Positions 1-6,292 are shown, numbered from the stretch's first letter. The stretch is 11,225 nucleotides of DNA from SIG578 sp045543635 (GCA_045543635.1 JAZQMT010000080.1:1-11225); one strand, 5' to 3'. Numbers and translations: made by a program. The notes: generated by a model from the letters alone, not told the origin.

Positions 1-698
1 CGCCTATGCAACAACCTATGCAGCCGCCTATGCAACAGCCTATGCAACAGCCTATGCAACAACCTATGCAACAACCTATGCAGCCGCCTATGCAACAACC
101 TATGCAGCCGCCTATGCAACAGCCTATGCAACAGCCTATGCAACCACCTATGCAATCACCCATGCAACCGTCCTCACTTATTCAGCCGCGTGAGGTTTCT
201 TTTGAAGATATGGCACCTGCGCCGCAACAAGAGCAGCAAACAGGTGAGAGCGGTGAAACTCCTGCACAGATTGTCAGTCGGGTTTGCATAAGGGGAGGTG
301 AAAGGGCACAATATTCGCCACCTGCAAATACAGGATTGGCAATTGGTTCAGATGATGAGATAGTTCCGCCACTTAATGATATAGGAACTTTGCGTGTCGA
401 GGTGTTTACAGCAAATCGTGCAATTCCTATTCAAAATGCAATGATAAGGGTGAGGAATGCGGATAACAACAGCTTGGTTGCTGTTATGGTAACGGATCAG
501 AGTGGTAACACAAGCCGTTTTGAACTACCGACGCCGGATAGAAATCTGTCACTTCAGTCAAGCTCTGTGCATCCATTTGTGAATTATTTTGTAGATATTC
601 GTGCAGATGGATATATACCTCAGTCTGATTTGCGTGTGCAGATGTTTGGGGGGATAGAGTCTATTCTTCCTGCTAACATGATTCCACAGGATGCATGA
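1..698 (+). CDS. SleC pro-region-like protein with N-terminal PMQQ repeats (5' partial)
   Basis: The reading frame is open at the window edge (first full codon at 3), so the N-terminus is missing. The visible part has three sections: 14 PMQQ/PMQP-type tetrapeptides; a linker rich in Pro, Gln and Glu; and a C-terminal domain of about 100 residues. That last domain starts near TLRVEVFTANRAIPIQNA and runs through VTDQSGNT to YFVDIRADGY, a pattern typical of carboxypeptidase-regulatory-like beta-sandwich folds. As I recall the clostridial cortex-lytic enzyme SleC, its N-terminal pro-region has the same order of motifs (parallel opening strand, TNESG-like turn, VEVIADGY). The next gene, 30 bases downstream, encodes the matching mature enzyme, which supports a shared role. 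The Met/Gln/Pro-rich repeats recall spore-coat or other structural proteins. No catalytic motif is visible. The pro-region assignment rests on remembered similarity plus context. Confidence 0.6.
   Translation, partial: PMQQPMQPPMQQPMQQPMQQPMQQPMQPPMQQPMQPPMQQPMQQPMQPPMQSPMQPSSLIQPREVSFEDMAPAPQQEQQTGESGETPAQIVSRVCIRGGERAQYSPPANTGLAIGSDDEIVPPLNDIGTLRVEVFTANRAIPIQNAMIRVRNADNNSLVAVMVTDQSGNTSRFELPTPDRNLSLQSSSVHPFVNYFVDIRADGYIPQSDLRVQMFGGIESILPANMIPQDA
3..170 (+). repeat. 12-bp tandem repeat, 14 units, coding for PMQQ/PMQP
   Basis: Fourteen in-frame 12-base units of the form CCTATGCAACAR or CCTATGCAGCCG encode Pro-Met-Gln-Gln or Pro-Met-Gln-Pro. The last three units (135-170) have drifted (ending CCA, TCA and CCG, the last starting CCC). 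Bases 1-50 are identical to bases 85-134, giving a higher-order period of 84 bases (seven units). The tract probably continues upstream of the window. It lies inside a coding frame and has no spacers. Confidence 0.95.
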
Positions 699-728
699 TG
701 GAAACAAGAGCGAAAGGAGAATGCATTA

Positions 729-2126
729 ATGGTAGAGGTAATTATTCCCAGTAGTATTACTGTGCATTTGGGGCGTCCAAAAGAAGAAGCTGAAAATGTA
801 ACAGTACCGTTTATAGATTATATAAAAAACGTAGCTTCCAGTGAAGTTTATCCAACATGGCCCGAATCAGCACTTCGAGCAAATATTTACGCACAAGTTA
901 CATTCGCACTTAACCGAGTGTTTACAGAGTGGTATAGAAGCCAGGGGTATCCTTTTGATATTACAAATTCAACCCAATGTGATCAAGCGTTTGAATACGG
1001 CAGAGATGTTTTCGGAGTAGTAAGCAGAATTGTTGATCAGCTTTTTAATGATTATGTTCGCCGTATAGGAACATTTGAGCCGCTTTTTACACAATATTGT
1101 AACGGAACAACCACCACATGTGAAGGATTATCTCAATGGGGAACGGTAGATCTTGCAGAGCAGGGGCTAATTCCTTATCAGATATTACAAAATTATTACG
1201 GGGAGGATATTGAAATCGTAAGAGATGCATTTGTAGGGGAATCTCCTGATTCTTATCCCGGTACACCGATAAAGATAGGGGATACAGGAAAATATCCGGT
1301 CATTATCCAAATATCGCTTAACCGTATTTCATCGAACTACCCCAAAATTCCCAAAGTGTCGGTGGATGGTCGATATGGTGAGCGTACCGCCGAAGCTGTT
1401 CGTGCATTTCAAGTAATATTTGATCTGGAGCCTACCGGAATTGTCGATAAGGAAACTTGGTACAGAATTGTACGTATTTATGTTAGTGTTAAAAGATTGT
1501 CTGAGCTTAATTCTGAGGGAATTCGCCTAGAAGAAATATCAAAACAGTTTCCCGAGCCGCTTTCTTTGGGGTCACGGGGTGCATCTGTTCGCGTGATGCA
1601 GTTTTTCCTTTCCTATGTCGGAGCATTTAACGATTTTATTCCAACGGTAGATATAGACGGCGTTTTCGGAGCAAAAACAGAAGAAGCTGTTCGTGCATTT
1701 CAAAAAAATAAAGGGCTTGAAGCAACAGGTATCGTTGATGAGAGAACATGGAATCAAATTTATTATGCATATCGTGACATAGTAGAAAAAATTCCGATTA
1801 CAAGTGCTTATCCTCTCACTCAAACCTATCCGGGAATCGAATTACGTCAGGGTATGACAGGAGAATCTGTTCGTGCTATTCAGGAATATTTAAGCTATAT
1901 CGCATTGTTTTTCAGAGCAATAAATACCGTTGCTCCGACAGGATACTATGGTCCTGCAACAACCAATGCCGTTCGAAGATTTCAAAGCGAATTCGGACTT
2001 ACAACAGATGGTGTGGTCAATGAAGAAACATGGAACCGAATCACCTCGGTATATTCTGATTTGCGAATGGAAGAGGTTCGCCGAAGCGATCAAGCTCCAA
2101 CTTATGTATTTACAGATCAACAGTAA
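729..2126 (+). CDS. SleC-like spore cortex-lytic protein: SpoIID/LytB-type domain plus three peptidoglycan-binding domains, no pro-region
   Basis: Probably a lytic transglycosylase acting on spore cortex peptidoglycan during germination. Residues about 25-165 match the SpoIID/LytB fold: DYIKNVASSEVYPTWPESAL (Glu39 in the position of the family's EMP-motif acid), FDITNSTQCDQAF with Cys84, and LSQWGTVDLAEQG followed by ILQNYYG. Three PG_binding_1 repeats follow at about 183-250, 277-347 and 370-440, each with DGxYG/DGVFG-like, AVRAFQ and GIVDxxTW motifs. From memory, the SpoIID-like segment is strikingly close to Clostridioides difficile SleC (KNVASSE, NRVFTEWYR). SleC is normally made as a proenzyme cleaved by Csp proteases. 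Here the protein begins just before the enzyme domain, has no signal peptide and lacks the pro-region, which seems to lie in the gene before it. AAAGGAGA at 713-720 supports this start. The family call is firm; the germination role is inferred. Confidence 0.82.
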   Translation: MVEVIIPSSITVHLGRPKEEAENVTVPFIDYIKNVASSEVYPTWPESALRANIYAQVTFALNRVFTEWYRSQGYPFDITNSTQCDQAFEYGRDVFGVVSRIVDQLFNDYVRRIGTFEPLFTQYCNGTTTTCEGLSQWGTVDLAEQGLIPYQILQNYYGEDIEIVRDAFVGESPDSYPGTPIKIGDTGKYPVIIQISLNRISSNYPKIPKVSVDGRYGERTAEAVRAFQVIFDLEPTGIVDKETWYRIVRIYVSVKRLSELNSEGIRLEEISKQFPEPLSLGSRGASVRVMQFFLSYVGAFNDFIPTVDIDGVFGAKTEEAVRAFQKNKGLEATGIVDERTWNQIYYAYRDIVEKIPITSAYPLTQTYPGIELRQGMTGESVRAIQEYLSYIALFFRAINTVAPTGYYGPATTNAVRRFQSEFGLTTDGVVNEETWNRITSVYSDLRMEEVRRSDQAPTYVFTDQQ

Positions 2127-2133
2127 GGGAGGA
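2127..2133 (+). promoter_or_regulatory. Ribosome binding site that fixes a TTG start
   Basis: GGGAGGA directly follows the stop codon of the SleC-like gene and sits 8 bases ahead of TTG at 2142. No in-frame ATG occurs until 2207, which is inside the first peptidoglycan-binding repeat, so TTG is the best start for the next gene. Confidence 0.8.
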
Positions 2134-2141
2134 TAAAACAA

Positions 2142-2672
2142 TTGGCAAACAATAATGTAGAGGAGAGAAGAAATCGCCGCCGTGCGATTTTTGATCTTCA
2201 GAATATGCTTTATGTAATCAGCCGCTATGAATCCAATAACCCTGATGTCCTTCCTGATGGGATTTTGGGTCCAAAAACCGTGCAGGCAATTGCTAAATTT
2301 CAAAGAAATGCCGGAATGAGTGTGAGCGGAACAGCAGATTTTGAAACATGGGATGCTATTGCTGAAAGATATAATGAGGTACTTTTAATACAAAACAGAC
2401 CAAGAAAAGTACACTTTTTTGCGAGAAATGCGACTCCGGCTGTGCAAAGAGGAGATAGCTCAGATGCGGTTTATTTAATTCAAATGCTGTTTTCTAAAAT
2501 GGCGGATGAGTTTTCCGATTATCGCAAATGCGATATAACAGGGAATTTTGATGAATTTACCGAAATGAATGTAAAAGAATTTCAGCGCGTAAATAATTTA
2601 GAACCCTGCGGACAGGTAAACCGTGAAACATGGGATCGAATTGCAATGTATTACAGTTTATTCGGTGTATAA
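2142..2672 (+). CDS. Small protein made of two peptidoglycan-binding domains
   Basis: A 176-residue protein starting at TTG. After a basic, Asn/Arg-rich head (NNNVEERRNRRR) it has two PG_binding_1-type repeats. The first (about 17-75) carries LPDGILGPKTVQAIAKFQ and GTADFETWD. The second (about 104-172) carries DITGNFDEFT, VKEFQ and GQVNRETWD. There is no catalytic domain, signal peptide or membrane segment. It lies 15 bases after the SleC-like gene and shares its repeat type, so the two are very likely co-transcribed and co-acting on the cortex, for example as a targeting or scaffold partner. It could have arisen by duplication of the SleC C-terminus. The domain call is strong; the role is inference. 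Confidence 0.75.
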   Translation: MANNNVEERRNRRRAIFDLQNMLYVISRYESNNPDVLPDGILGPKTVQAIAKFQRNAGMSVSGTADFETWDAIAERYNEVLLIQNRPRKVHFFARNATPAVQRGDSSDAVYLIQMLFSKMADEFSDYRKCDITGNFDEFTEMNVKEFQRVNNLEPCGQVNRETWDRIAMYYSLFGV

Positions 2673-2718
2673 AAAATGGGAGAGGGGTAAGCTGATAGCT
2701 GCCCCTCGCCCATTTTTT
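2671..2718. terminator. Bidirectional rho-independent terminator between convergent genes
   Basis: Arms 2671-2680 and 2709-2718 pair perfectly (AAAAAATGGG with CCCATTTTTT). A single A/G mismatch follows, then GAGGGG (2682-2687) pairs with CCCCTC (2702-2707). The 14-base loop contains a further AGCT/AGCT pairing. The A-run on one side and T-run on the other let it stop transcription from both the peptidoglycan-binding gene cluster and the converging LysR gene. It overlaps the stop codons of both. Confidence 0.88.
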
Positions 2719-3634
2719 ATTGGTGAGATTTATTGGGAAGTTTGATAAGTGATTTTACTTCGCCTCGCTCGGATAATATTTGTTTGAGACATTCCAGAAA
2801 ATTCAGTGAATAATTGTTTAAATCCCTTTCGGCAGAAAATAAACAATAAACAATTCTATTAGGCAGCTTAAAGCTTGTTTTAAGCATACGTATGTTTGTG
2901 TTTTTCTCTAATCCAAGTGCAACACTCATGGGAACGATTGCCCAATTATCTTTTTTTTCGGTAAATAATTTGAGTTGTGACATAATTGTGAGGCGCAGTT
3001 GCGGAAACTCATTTTTTCCGAAATTCGTGCTGTGCCAACTTTCAAAACCATTATACCAATCAACAAATATCTCGTTTTTTACAGAAAGCATTTCCTGAGA
3101 AACGATTTCCGGATAATTTGAATTCTCAGAGCAAATAAGAGTGAATGGTTCTGAAAAAATCGGCATAGCACGAATTCGTTCAGGAACGTTATTATCAGTG
3201 TTAAAAGCAATATCGGTTGAGCCTTGAAGAATGCTTTTGCAGGCTTCGCTAAATTCATAGTCCTGAATAATGAGCTCAACATCAGGATATTTTATTAAAA
3301 AAAGCTCGTAGCTTTCCGGTAATATGTATGAACCCAAACTATTTAGGGATGAGACAACAAGTTTTTTGTGGTGAGTACGGTGCATTTTATCAATTTTGTT
3401 CATTATTTTTTCGTATTCTAATGCAATGTCATAAAATTCCTTGCCACTTTGCGTTAAGATGATTTCTCGCTGTCCCTTTTGTCTTGAAAATAGTTTTGTA
3501 CCAAGTTCCGTTTCGAGCGTTTTTAATCGAACGCTTAATGAGGATTGACAAATATATAAGGATTCCGCTGCTTTTGTTATTGACTTAAAGCGACAAATTG
3601 CTAAAAATGCCTCAATTCCGGTGTGTGTAATCAT
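2717..3634 (-). CDS. LysR-family transcriptional regulator
   Basis: A 305-residue protein, the normal length for the family. Residues 1-65 form the N-terminal winged helix-turn-helix: FLAICRFKSITKAAESLY, then QSSLSVRLKTLETELGTKLF and a TQSGKEF wing end. The rest (about 90-295) is the periplasmic-binding-like effector domain. AAAGGGGG lies ahead of the ATG at 3634. The gene is divergent from the alanine dehydrogenase-family gene across a 129-base gap with two inverted repeats. The simplest inference is that it activates that gene in response to a metabolite and represses itself. The effector cannot be read from sequence; alanine or another amino acid is a guess from context. Confidence 0.92.
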   Translation of the reverse strand: MITHTGIEAFLAICRFKSITKAAESLYICQSSLSVRLKTLETELGTKLFSRQKGQREIILTQSGKEFYDIALEYEKIMNKIDKMHRTHHKKLVVSSLNSLGSYILPESYELFLIKYPDVELIIQDYEFSEACKSILQGSTDIAFNTDNNVPERIRAMPIFSEPFTLICSENSNYPEIVSQEMLSVKNEIFVDWYNGFESWHSTNFGKNEFPQLRLTIMSQLKLFTEKKDNWAIVPMSVALGLEKNTNIRMLKTSFKLPNRIVYCLFSAERDLNNYSLNFLECLKQILSERGEVKSLIKLPNKSHQ

Positions 3635-3663
3635 AAAAATGCCCCCTTTTTTGATAGCAGAAT

Positions 3664-3683
3664 ATATAGAGTATATTCTATAT
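3664..3683. promoter_or_regulatory. 20-bp inverted repeat, candidate LysR recognition site
   Basis: ATATAGA and its complement TCTATAT flank a short centre; only one of ten base pairs is mismatched (3671/3676). Its centre (about 3673.5) lies near -65 relative to the start predicted for the plus-strand promoter at 3704-3732, the usual position of a LysR-type recognition site. It also covers the end of the -10 and the start region of the regulator's own promoter, fitting autorepression. The dyad is even-spaced, so it is not an exact T-N11-A box. Confidence 0.6.
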
Positions 3684-3710
3684 TATAATTTAAAAAAATG
3701 AATTTTACAA
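3682..3710 (-). promoter_or_regulatory. Predicted promoter of the LysR gene
   Basis: On the minus strand, TTGTAA (3710-3705) and TATAAT (3687-3682) are separated by 17 bases. The predicted start near 3675 leaves a leader of about 40 bases. The element overlaps both inverted repeats and lies back to back with the promoter of the divergent gene. Confidence 0.6.
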
Positions 3711-3719
3711 TAGTAAAAT
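3702..3719. promoter_or_regulatory. 18-bp perfect inverted repeat, candidate activation site
   Basis: ATTTTAC and GTAAAAT arms of seven bases flank a four-base AATA centre without mismatch. The repeat includes the -35 hexamer of the plus-strand promoter and overlaps the -35 of the minus-strand promoter. This is where a LysR-type tetramer would make its second, activation-type contact, or where a repressor would block both promoters. Confidence 0.55.
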
Positions 3720-3732
3720 GCTTATTTATAAT
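3704..3732 (+). promoter_or_regulatory. Predicted sigma-A promoter of the alanine dehydrogenase-family gene
   Basis: TTTACA (3704-3709) and a perfect TATAAT (3727-3732) are separated by 17 bases. The start would fall near 3739, about 25 bases ahead of the ATG, with an AGAGGAGT ribosome binding site at 3749-3756. Confidence 0.72.
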
Positions 3733-3763
3733 AAAAATATCATTAAAAGAGGAGTAGATAAAC

Positions 3764-4885
3764 ATGATAATTGGTATTTTAAAAGAAATTAAGCCCAATG
3801 AATATCGAGTTGCAGCAATTCCTGCTACTGTAAAAGAGTTGGTTGCACATGGTCATGAGGTTTTGATTCAGCATGATGCAGGTATTGGCAGCGGTTACAG
3901 CGATGAAGAATATATTGCTGCCGGAGCAACTGTTCTTGAGACTGCTGATGAGGTTTATACAAAGGCAGATTTATTCTATAAGGTAAAAGAGTTTTTCCCT
4001 CAAGAGTATAAATACATGAATAAGGATAAAATTATTTATACCTATATTCATTCTAATGCACACCCCGAGGAGACCGATGCTATCCTTGAAAGCAAGGTTA
4101 CCGCTATTGCATATGAGGATATAACCGATAAAAATGGCGGTTTTCCGCTGCTTAAACCCATGAGTATTCTTGCCGGTAAGGGTGGATTTTTAGCAGCACT
4201 TCAGCATATGCAGGCTGTTAATGGCGGAAACGGAACTCTGCTTGCAAATGTTTGCGGAGTTGAGGCTCCCACAGTTACCATCATTGGCGGTGGTAATGCA
4301 GGTCTTGGCGCTGCAGAGCTTGCTGTAGGCTTCCAGAATAATGTCAGAATTCTTGATGTTAATTTTGATCATATGGAAAAAATCAAGGCTCAACTCGGCC
4401 CTAATGTTTCCTGCATGTTCTCCAATAGAGAAAACCTTGTAAAATGCCTTAAAGAGAGTGATGTAATCATCAACTGCATCATGTGGCCCAAACACCGCAA
4501 GGATCACCTCATTAACAGAGAGGATCTTAAGCTTATGAAAAAGGGCGCAATGATTGTTGATGTCGCTTGCGATGATGAGGGCGCAGTTGAAACCTGCCGC
4601 AGCACATCTCATGATGATCCCGTTTACTTCGAAGAGGGAGTTAAGCACTATTGTGTTGACAACATTCCTTCTGCATTTGCTCGTACTGCATCTATTCTTC
4701 TTTCTGCTGCAACCCTTCCTTTCCTTCTTAAAATTGCTGATAAAGGTGTAAAACAAGCATTAAAGGATGACGTAAATCTTCGCCGCGGACTTACCGCTTA
4801 TGACGGCAAGCTCACTTTAAAAGAAACTGCACTTAAGCAGAATCGTGAGCTTACTGATGTTGAGGAACTTGTAAAAACCTTTTAA
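3764..4885 (+). CDS. ald: Alanine dehydrogenase-family enzyme (divergent member)
   Basis: Predicted NAD-dependent oxidative deamination of L-alanine to pyruvate and ammonium, or the reverse, in the cytoplasm. It has 373 residues, the usual length. Family active-site residues appear at the expected positions: Arg15 (NEYRVAAIP), Lys75 (KVKEF), His96 (YTYIH) and Asp270 (DVACDD). The Rossmann motif is GGGNAGLGAA at 175-184, with Asp198 after the second strand. Several loops differ from textbook alanine dehydrogenases: SILAGK instead of SEVAGR, CIMWPK instead of a VLIPG-like loop, and VDNIPSAFARTAS instead of VANMPGAVPRTS. It may therefore be a sub-family with altered substrate or cofactor preference. 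A transhydrogenase alpha subunit is unlikely because no partner gene is seen. It stands alone between its own promoter and terminator, facing a LysR gene. The family is firm; the exact substrate is not. Confidence 0.82.
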   Translation: MIIGILKEIKPNEYRVAAIPATVKELVAHGHEVLIQHDAGIGSGYSDEEYIAAGATVLETADEVYTKADLFYKVKEFFPQEYKYMNKDKIIYTYIHSNAHPEETDAILESKVTAIAYEDITDKNGGFPLLKPMSILAGKGGFLAALQHMQAVNGGNGTLLANVCGVEAPTVTIIGGGNAGLGAAELAVGFQNNVRILDVNFDHMEKIKAQLGPNVSCMFSNRENLVKCLKESDVIINCIMWPKHRKDHLINREDLKLMKKGAMIVDVACDDEGAVETCRSTSHDDPVYFEEGVKHYCVDNIPSAFARTASILLSAATLPFLLKIADKGVKQALKDDVNLRRGLTAYDGKLTLKETALKQNRELTDVEELVKTF

Positions 4886-4902
4886 TTTTTGTTAAACAAA
4901 TG

Positions 4903-4938
4903 AAGCGAGGAGCTCTACAATGAGGCTCCTCGCTTTTT
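4903..4938 (+). terminator. Rho-independent terminator after the alanine dehydrogenase-family gene
   Basis: AGCGAGGAGC (4904-4913) pairs perfectly with GCTCCTCGCT (4925-4934) across an 11-base loop. A run of five T follows (4934-4938). It lies 18 bases after the stop codon. In the opposite direction the T-tract is poor, so it would serve the converging S1 gene only weakly. Confidence 0.88.
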
Positions 4939-4962
4939 ACATGTATGAAAATACAATAAACT

Positions 4963-5886
4963 CTAAAAAATCGTTTCTACAAGTTTTTGACTCTCTTGGG
5001 GGGAGTAAACAAACTTATCAATGTGATCAGATTCTATAAAGTATTTTGGTTCTTTCTGGCTGTACTGTGCATGGAAAGAGTCAATTATGATAAGCTTAAC
5101 CTTCATTTTTTCGGGAATAAGATTTTTAATATAAACACTTGCGTGTTGTCCGATTGAAACTCCTTCTTTTGGTTCTGCCAGCCCTGCAAGGTTGGGTGTC
5201 AGTTCAACAAAAACACCATAGTTTTCGATTGAGCGGATAATTCCCGAAACTGTTTCACCGATGTGGAAGGTTTCGGCGTTTTGTTTCCATGTCCCTAAAA
5301 GTTCCTTGTGAGAAAGTGTTATTTTTCCGTCTGGCTCGATTGATTTGACAACTGCATAGATATTTTGCCCGTTGTGAAAGCGGTCTGAAGGGTGAGAAAT
5401 GCGTGAGACAGAAATAAAATCAATGGGAATCATGGAAATAATACCGCAAGCGATGTCAACAAAACAGCCAAAAGGTTCCAGCCGTGTGATACAAACAGGT
5501 AAAATATCTCCCGGTGTTAACTGTTCTATGTATTCTCTGCGGCAATCCTCCTGAACAGCGCGGCGGGAAAGAATAGCATAAGGTATTCCATTGGGTTGTT
5601 GTGCAAAACAGAGTATTTTAAAGCAGGTTGGTTTGTTTACCCGAGAAATTATAGCAATGTCGCGCACATCACCCTCCTCAATACCGATTGCTGCTTCTGC
5701 ACGGGGAATAACCCCTTTCATGCAGCCGAGGTCTAAAATAAGGTTGTGATCGCAATCACAGCTTGCAGCTCTCGCTTCTAATATTTTGCCTTGTAAAAAA
5801 GCCTCCTGAAGAGTTGAAGGAGATTTTAAGGCAGCAATGTTGGCAGGTGTAGAGATAAGTGACCCTTCCGGTTTATAAACAGCCAT
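4963..5886 (-). CDS. S1 RNA-binding domain protein (three S1-like domains)
   Basis: A 307-residue cytoplasmic protein predicted to bind RNA. Domain 1 (about 26-94) is a degenerate S1-like fold (LQGKILEA, LDLGCMKGVIPRAEA). Domain 2 (about 123-192) is a good S1 domain (GDILPVCITRLEPFGCFVDI, then GKITLSHKELLGTW). Domain 3 (about 206-272) is also clear (GETVSGIIRSIENYGVFVEL, LAGLAEP). The layout resembles the short S1 proteins of Clostridia rather than six-domain ribosomal protein S1 or the IspH-S1 fusion. GGGAGG lies 11 bases ahead of ATG 5886. The gene is monocistronic, divergent from the DUF951/prfA operon and convergent with the alanine dehydrogenase gene. Its RNA targets, whether ribosomal or regulatory, cannot be read from sequence. 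Confidence 0.87.
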   Translation of the reverse strand: MAVYKPEGSLISTPANIAALKSPSTLQEAFLQGKILEARAASCDCDHNLILDLGCMKGVIPRAEAAIGIEEGDVRDIAIISRVNKPTCFKILCFAQQPNGIPYAILSRRAVQEDCRREYIEQLTPGDILPVCITRLEPFGCFVDIACGIISMIPIDFISVSRISHPSDRFHNGQNIYAVVKSIEPDGKITLSHKELLGTWKQNAETFHIGETVSGIIRSIENYGVFVELTPNLAGLAEPKEGVSIGQHASVYIKNLIPEKMKVKLIIIDSFHAQYSQKEPKYFIESDHIDKFVYSPQESQKLVETIF

Positions 5887-6019
5887 TGTTGTGTAAGCCT
5901 CCCGATGTATTTTGTGTCCGAAACAGAGCGTTTTTTCTGCTGCTCGTCTTGCTCTATGTATATGAAATAGGAATAGGGGAATATTCGGGCAGGAGTGAAA
6001 AAATCATTATGGAGAAATA

Positions 6020-6048
6020 TTGCCTTTTTTTTACAAAGAGTGTATAAT
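6020..6048 (+). promoter_or_regulatory. Predicted promoter of the DUF951-prfA operon
   Basis: TTGCCT (6020-6025) and a perfect TATAAT (6043-6048) are 17 bases apart. The likely start near 6055 leaves a leader of about 25 bases before the DUF951 gene. The rest of the 193-base gap (5887-6079) shows no convincing second promoter, riboswitch or small gene. Confidence 0.65.
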
Positions 6049-6079
6049 AATTTATATATACTTTGCAAGGGGGATTTAT

Positions 6080-6271
6080 ATGGATGTCAAAGTAAATGAT
6101 GTGCTGCAAATGAAGAAAGAACACCCTTGCGGCAGTAAAGAATTTTTGGTTTTGCGTTCCGGAATGGATTTTAAGCTTCGTTGCAAGGGGTGCGGACATG
6201 AAATAATGATTGCGCGAGCAAAAGCAGAAAAAAATATAAAAAAGATTGTGCGTCCCGAAAATGCGGAATAA
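6080..6271 (+). CDS. DUF951 family small protein
   Basis: A 63-residue protein that matches DUF951: a start like MDVKVNDVLQMKK, then HPCG (Cys17), a GMDFKLRCKGCGHEIMIAR core with Cys35 and Cys38, and a basic tail (KNIKKIVRP). Three cysteines plus His15 or His40 suggest a small metal-binding beta fold with nucleic-acid-like basic surfaces. No function is established for the family that I know of. ATG 6080 was chosen because AAGGGGG at 6067-6073 precedes it and the family homology starts there; the frame stays open upstream to 6020, but that stretch covers the promoter. It is the first gene of the operon and sits 21 bases ahead of prfA, hinting at a translation-related role. Confidence 0.87.
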   Translation: MDVKVNDVLQMKKEHPCGSKEFLVLRSGMDFKLRCKGCGHEIMIARAKAEKNIKKIVRPENAE

Positions 6272-6292
6272 TAAAAGGATTGGATTGATAAA

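Noticed and set aside
3..170. Short tandem repeats that could suggest a CRISPR array
   Set aside because: Units are 12 bases, directly adjacent, without spacers, and keep an open reading frame coding for PMQQ/PMQP.
1890..2303. Minus-strand open frame of 137 codons across the end of the SleC-like gene
   Set aside because: It is antisense to two well-supported peptidoglycan-binding genes, has no recognisable domain and no good ribosome binding site was seen.
3764..4885. NAD(P) transhydrogenase alpha subunit as an alternative call
   Set aside because: Length, the Arg15/Lys75/His96/Asp270 set and the absence of a pntB partner favour alanine dehydrogenase.
5925..5960. Possible hairpin (AGAGC/GCTCT) in the leader of the S1 gene as an attenuator
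   Set aside because: The stem is only about five pairs with a loop of about 20 bases and no T-run, so it is no better than chance.
6020..6079. Upstream start at 6020 for the DUF951 gene
   Set aside because: The extra 20 residues are not family-like, and the stretch holds the predicted promoter hexamers and the AAGGGGG ribosome binding site.
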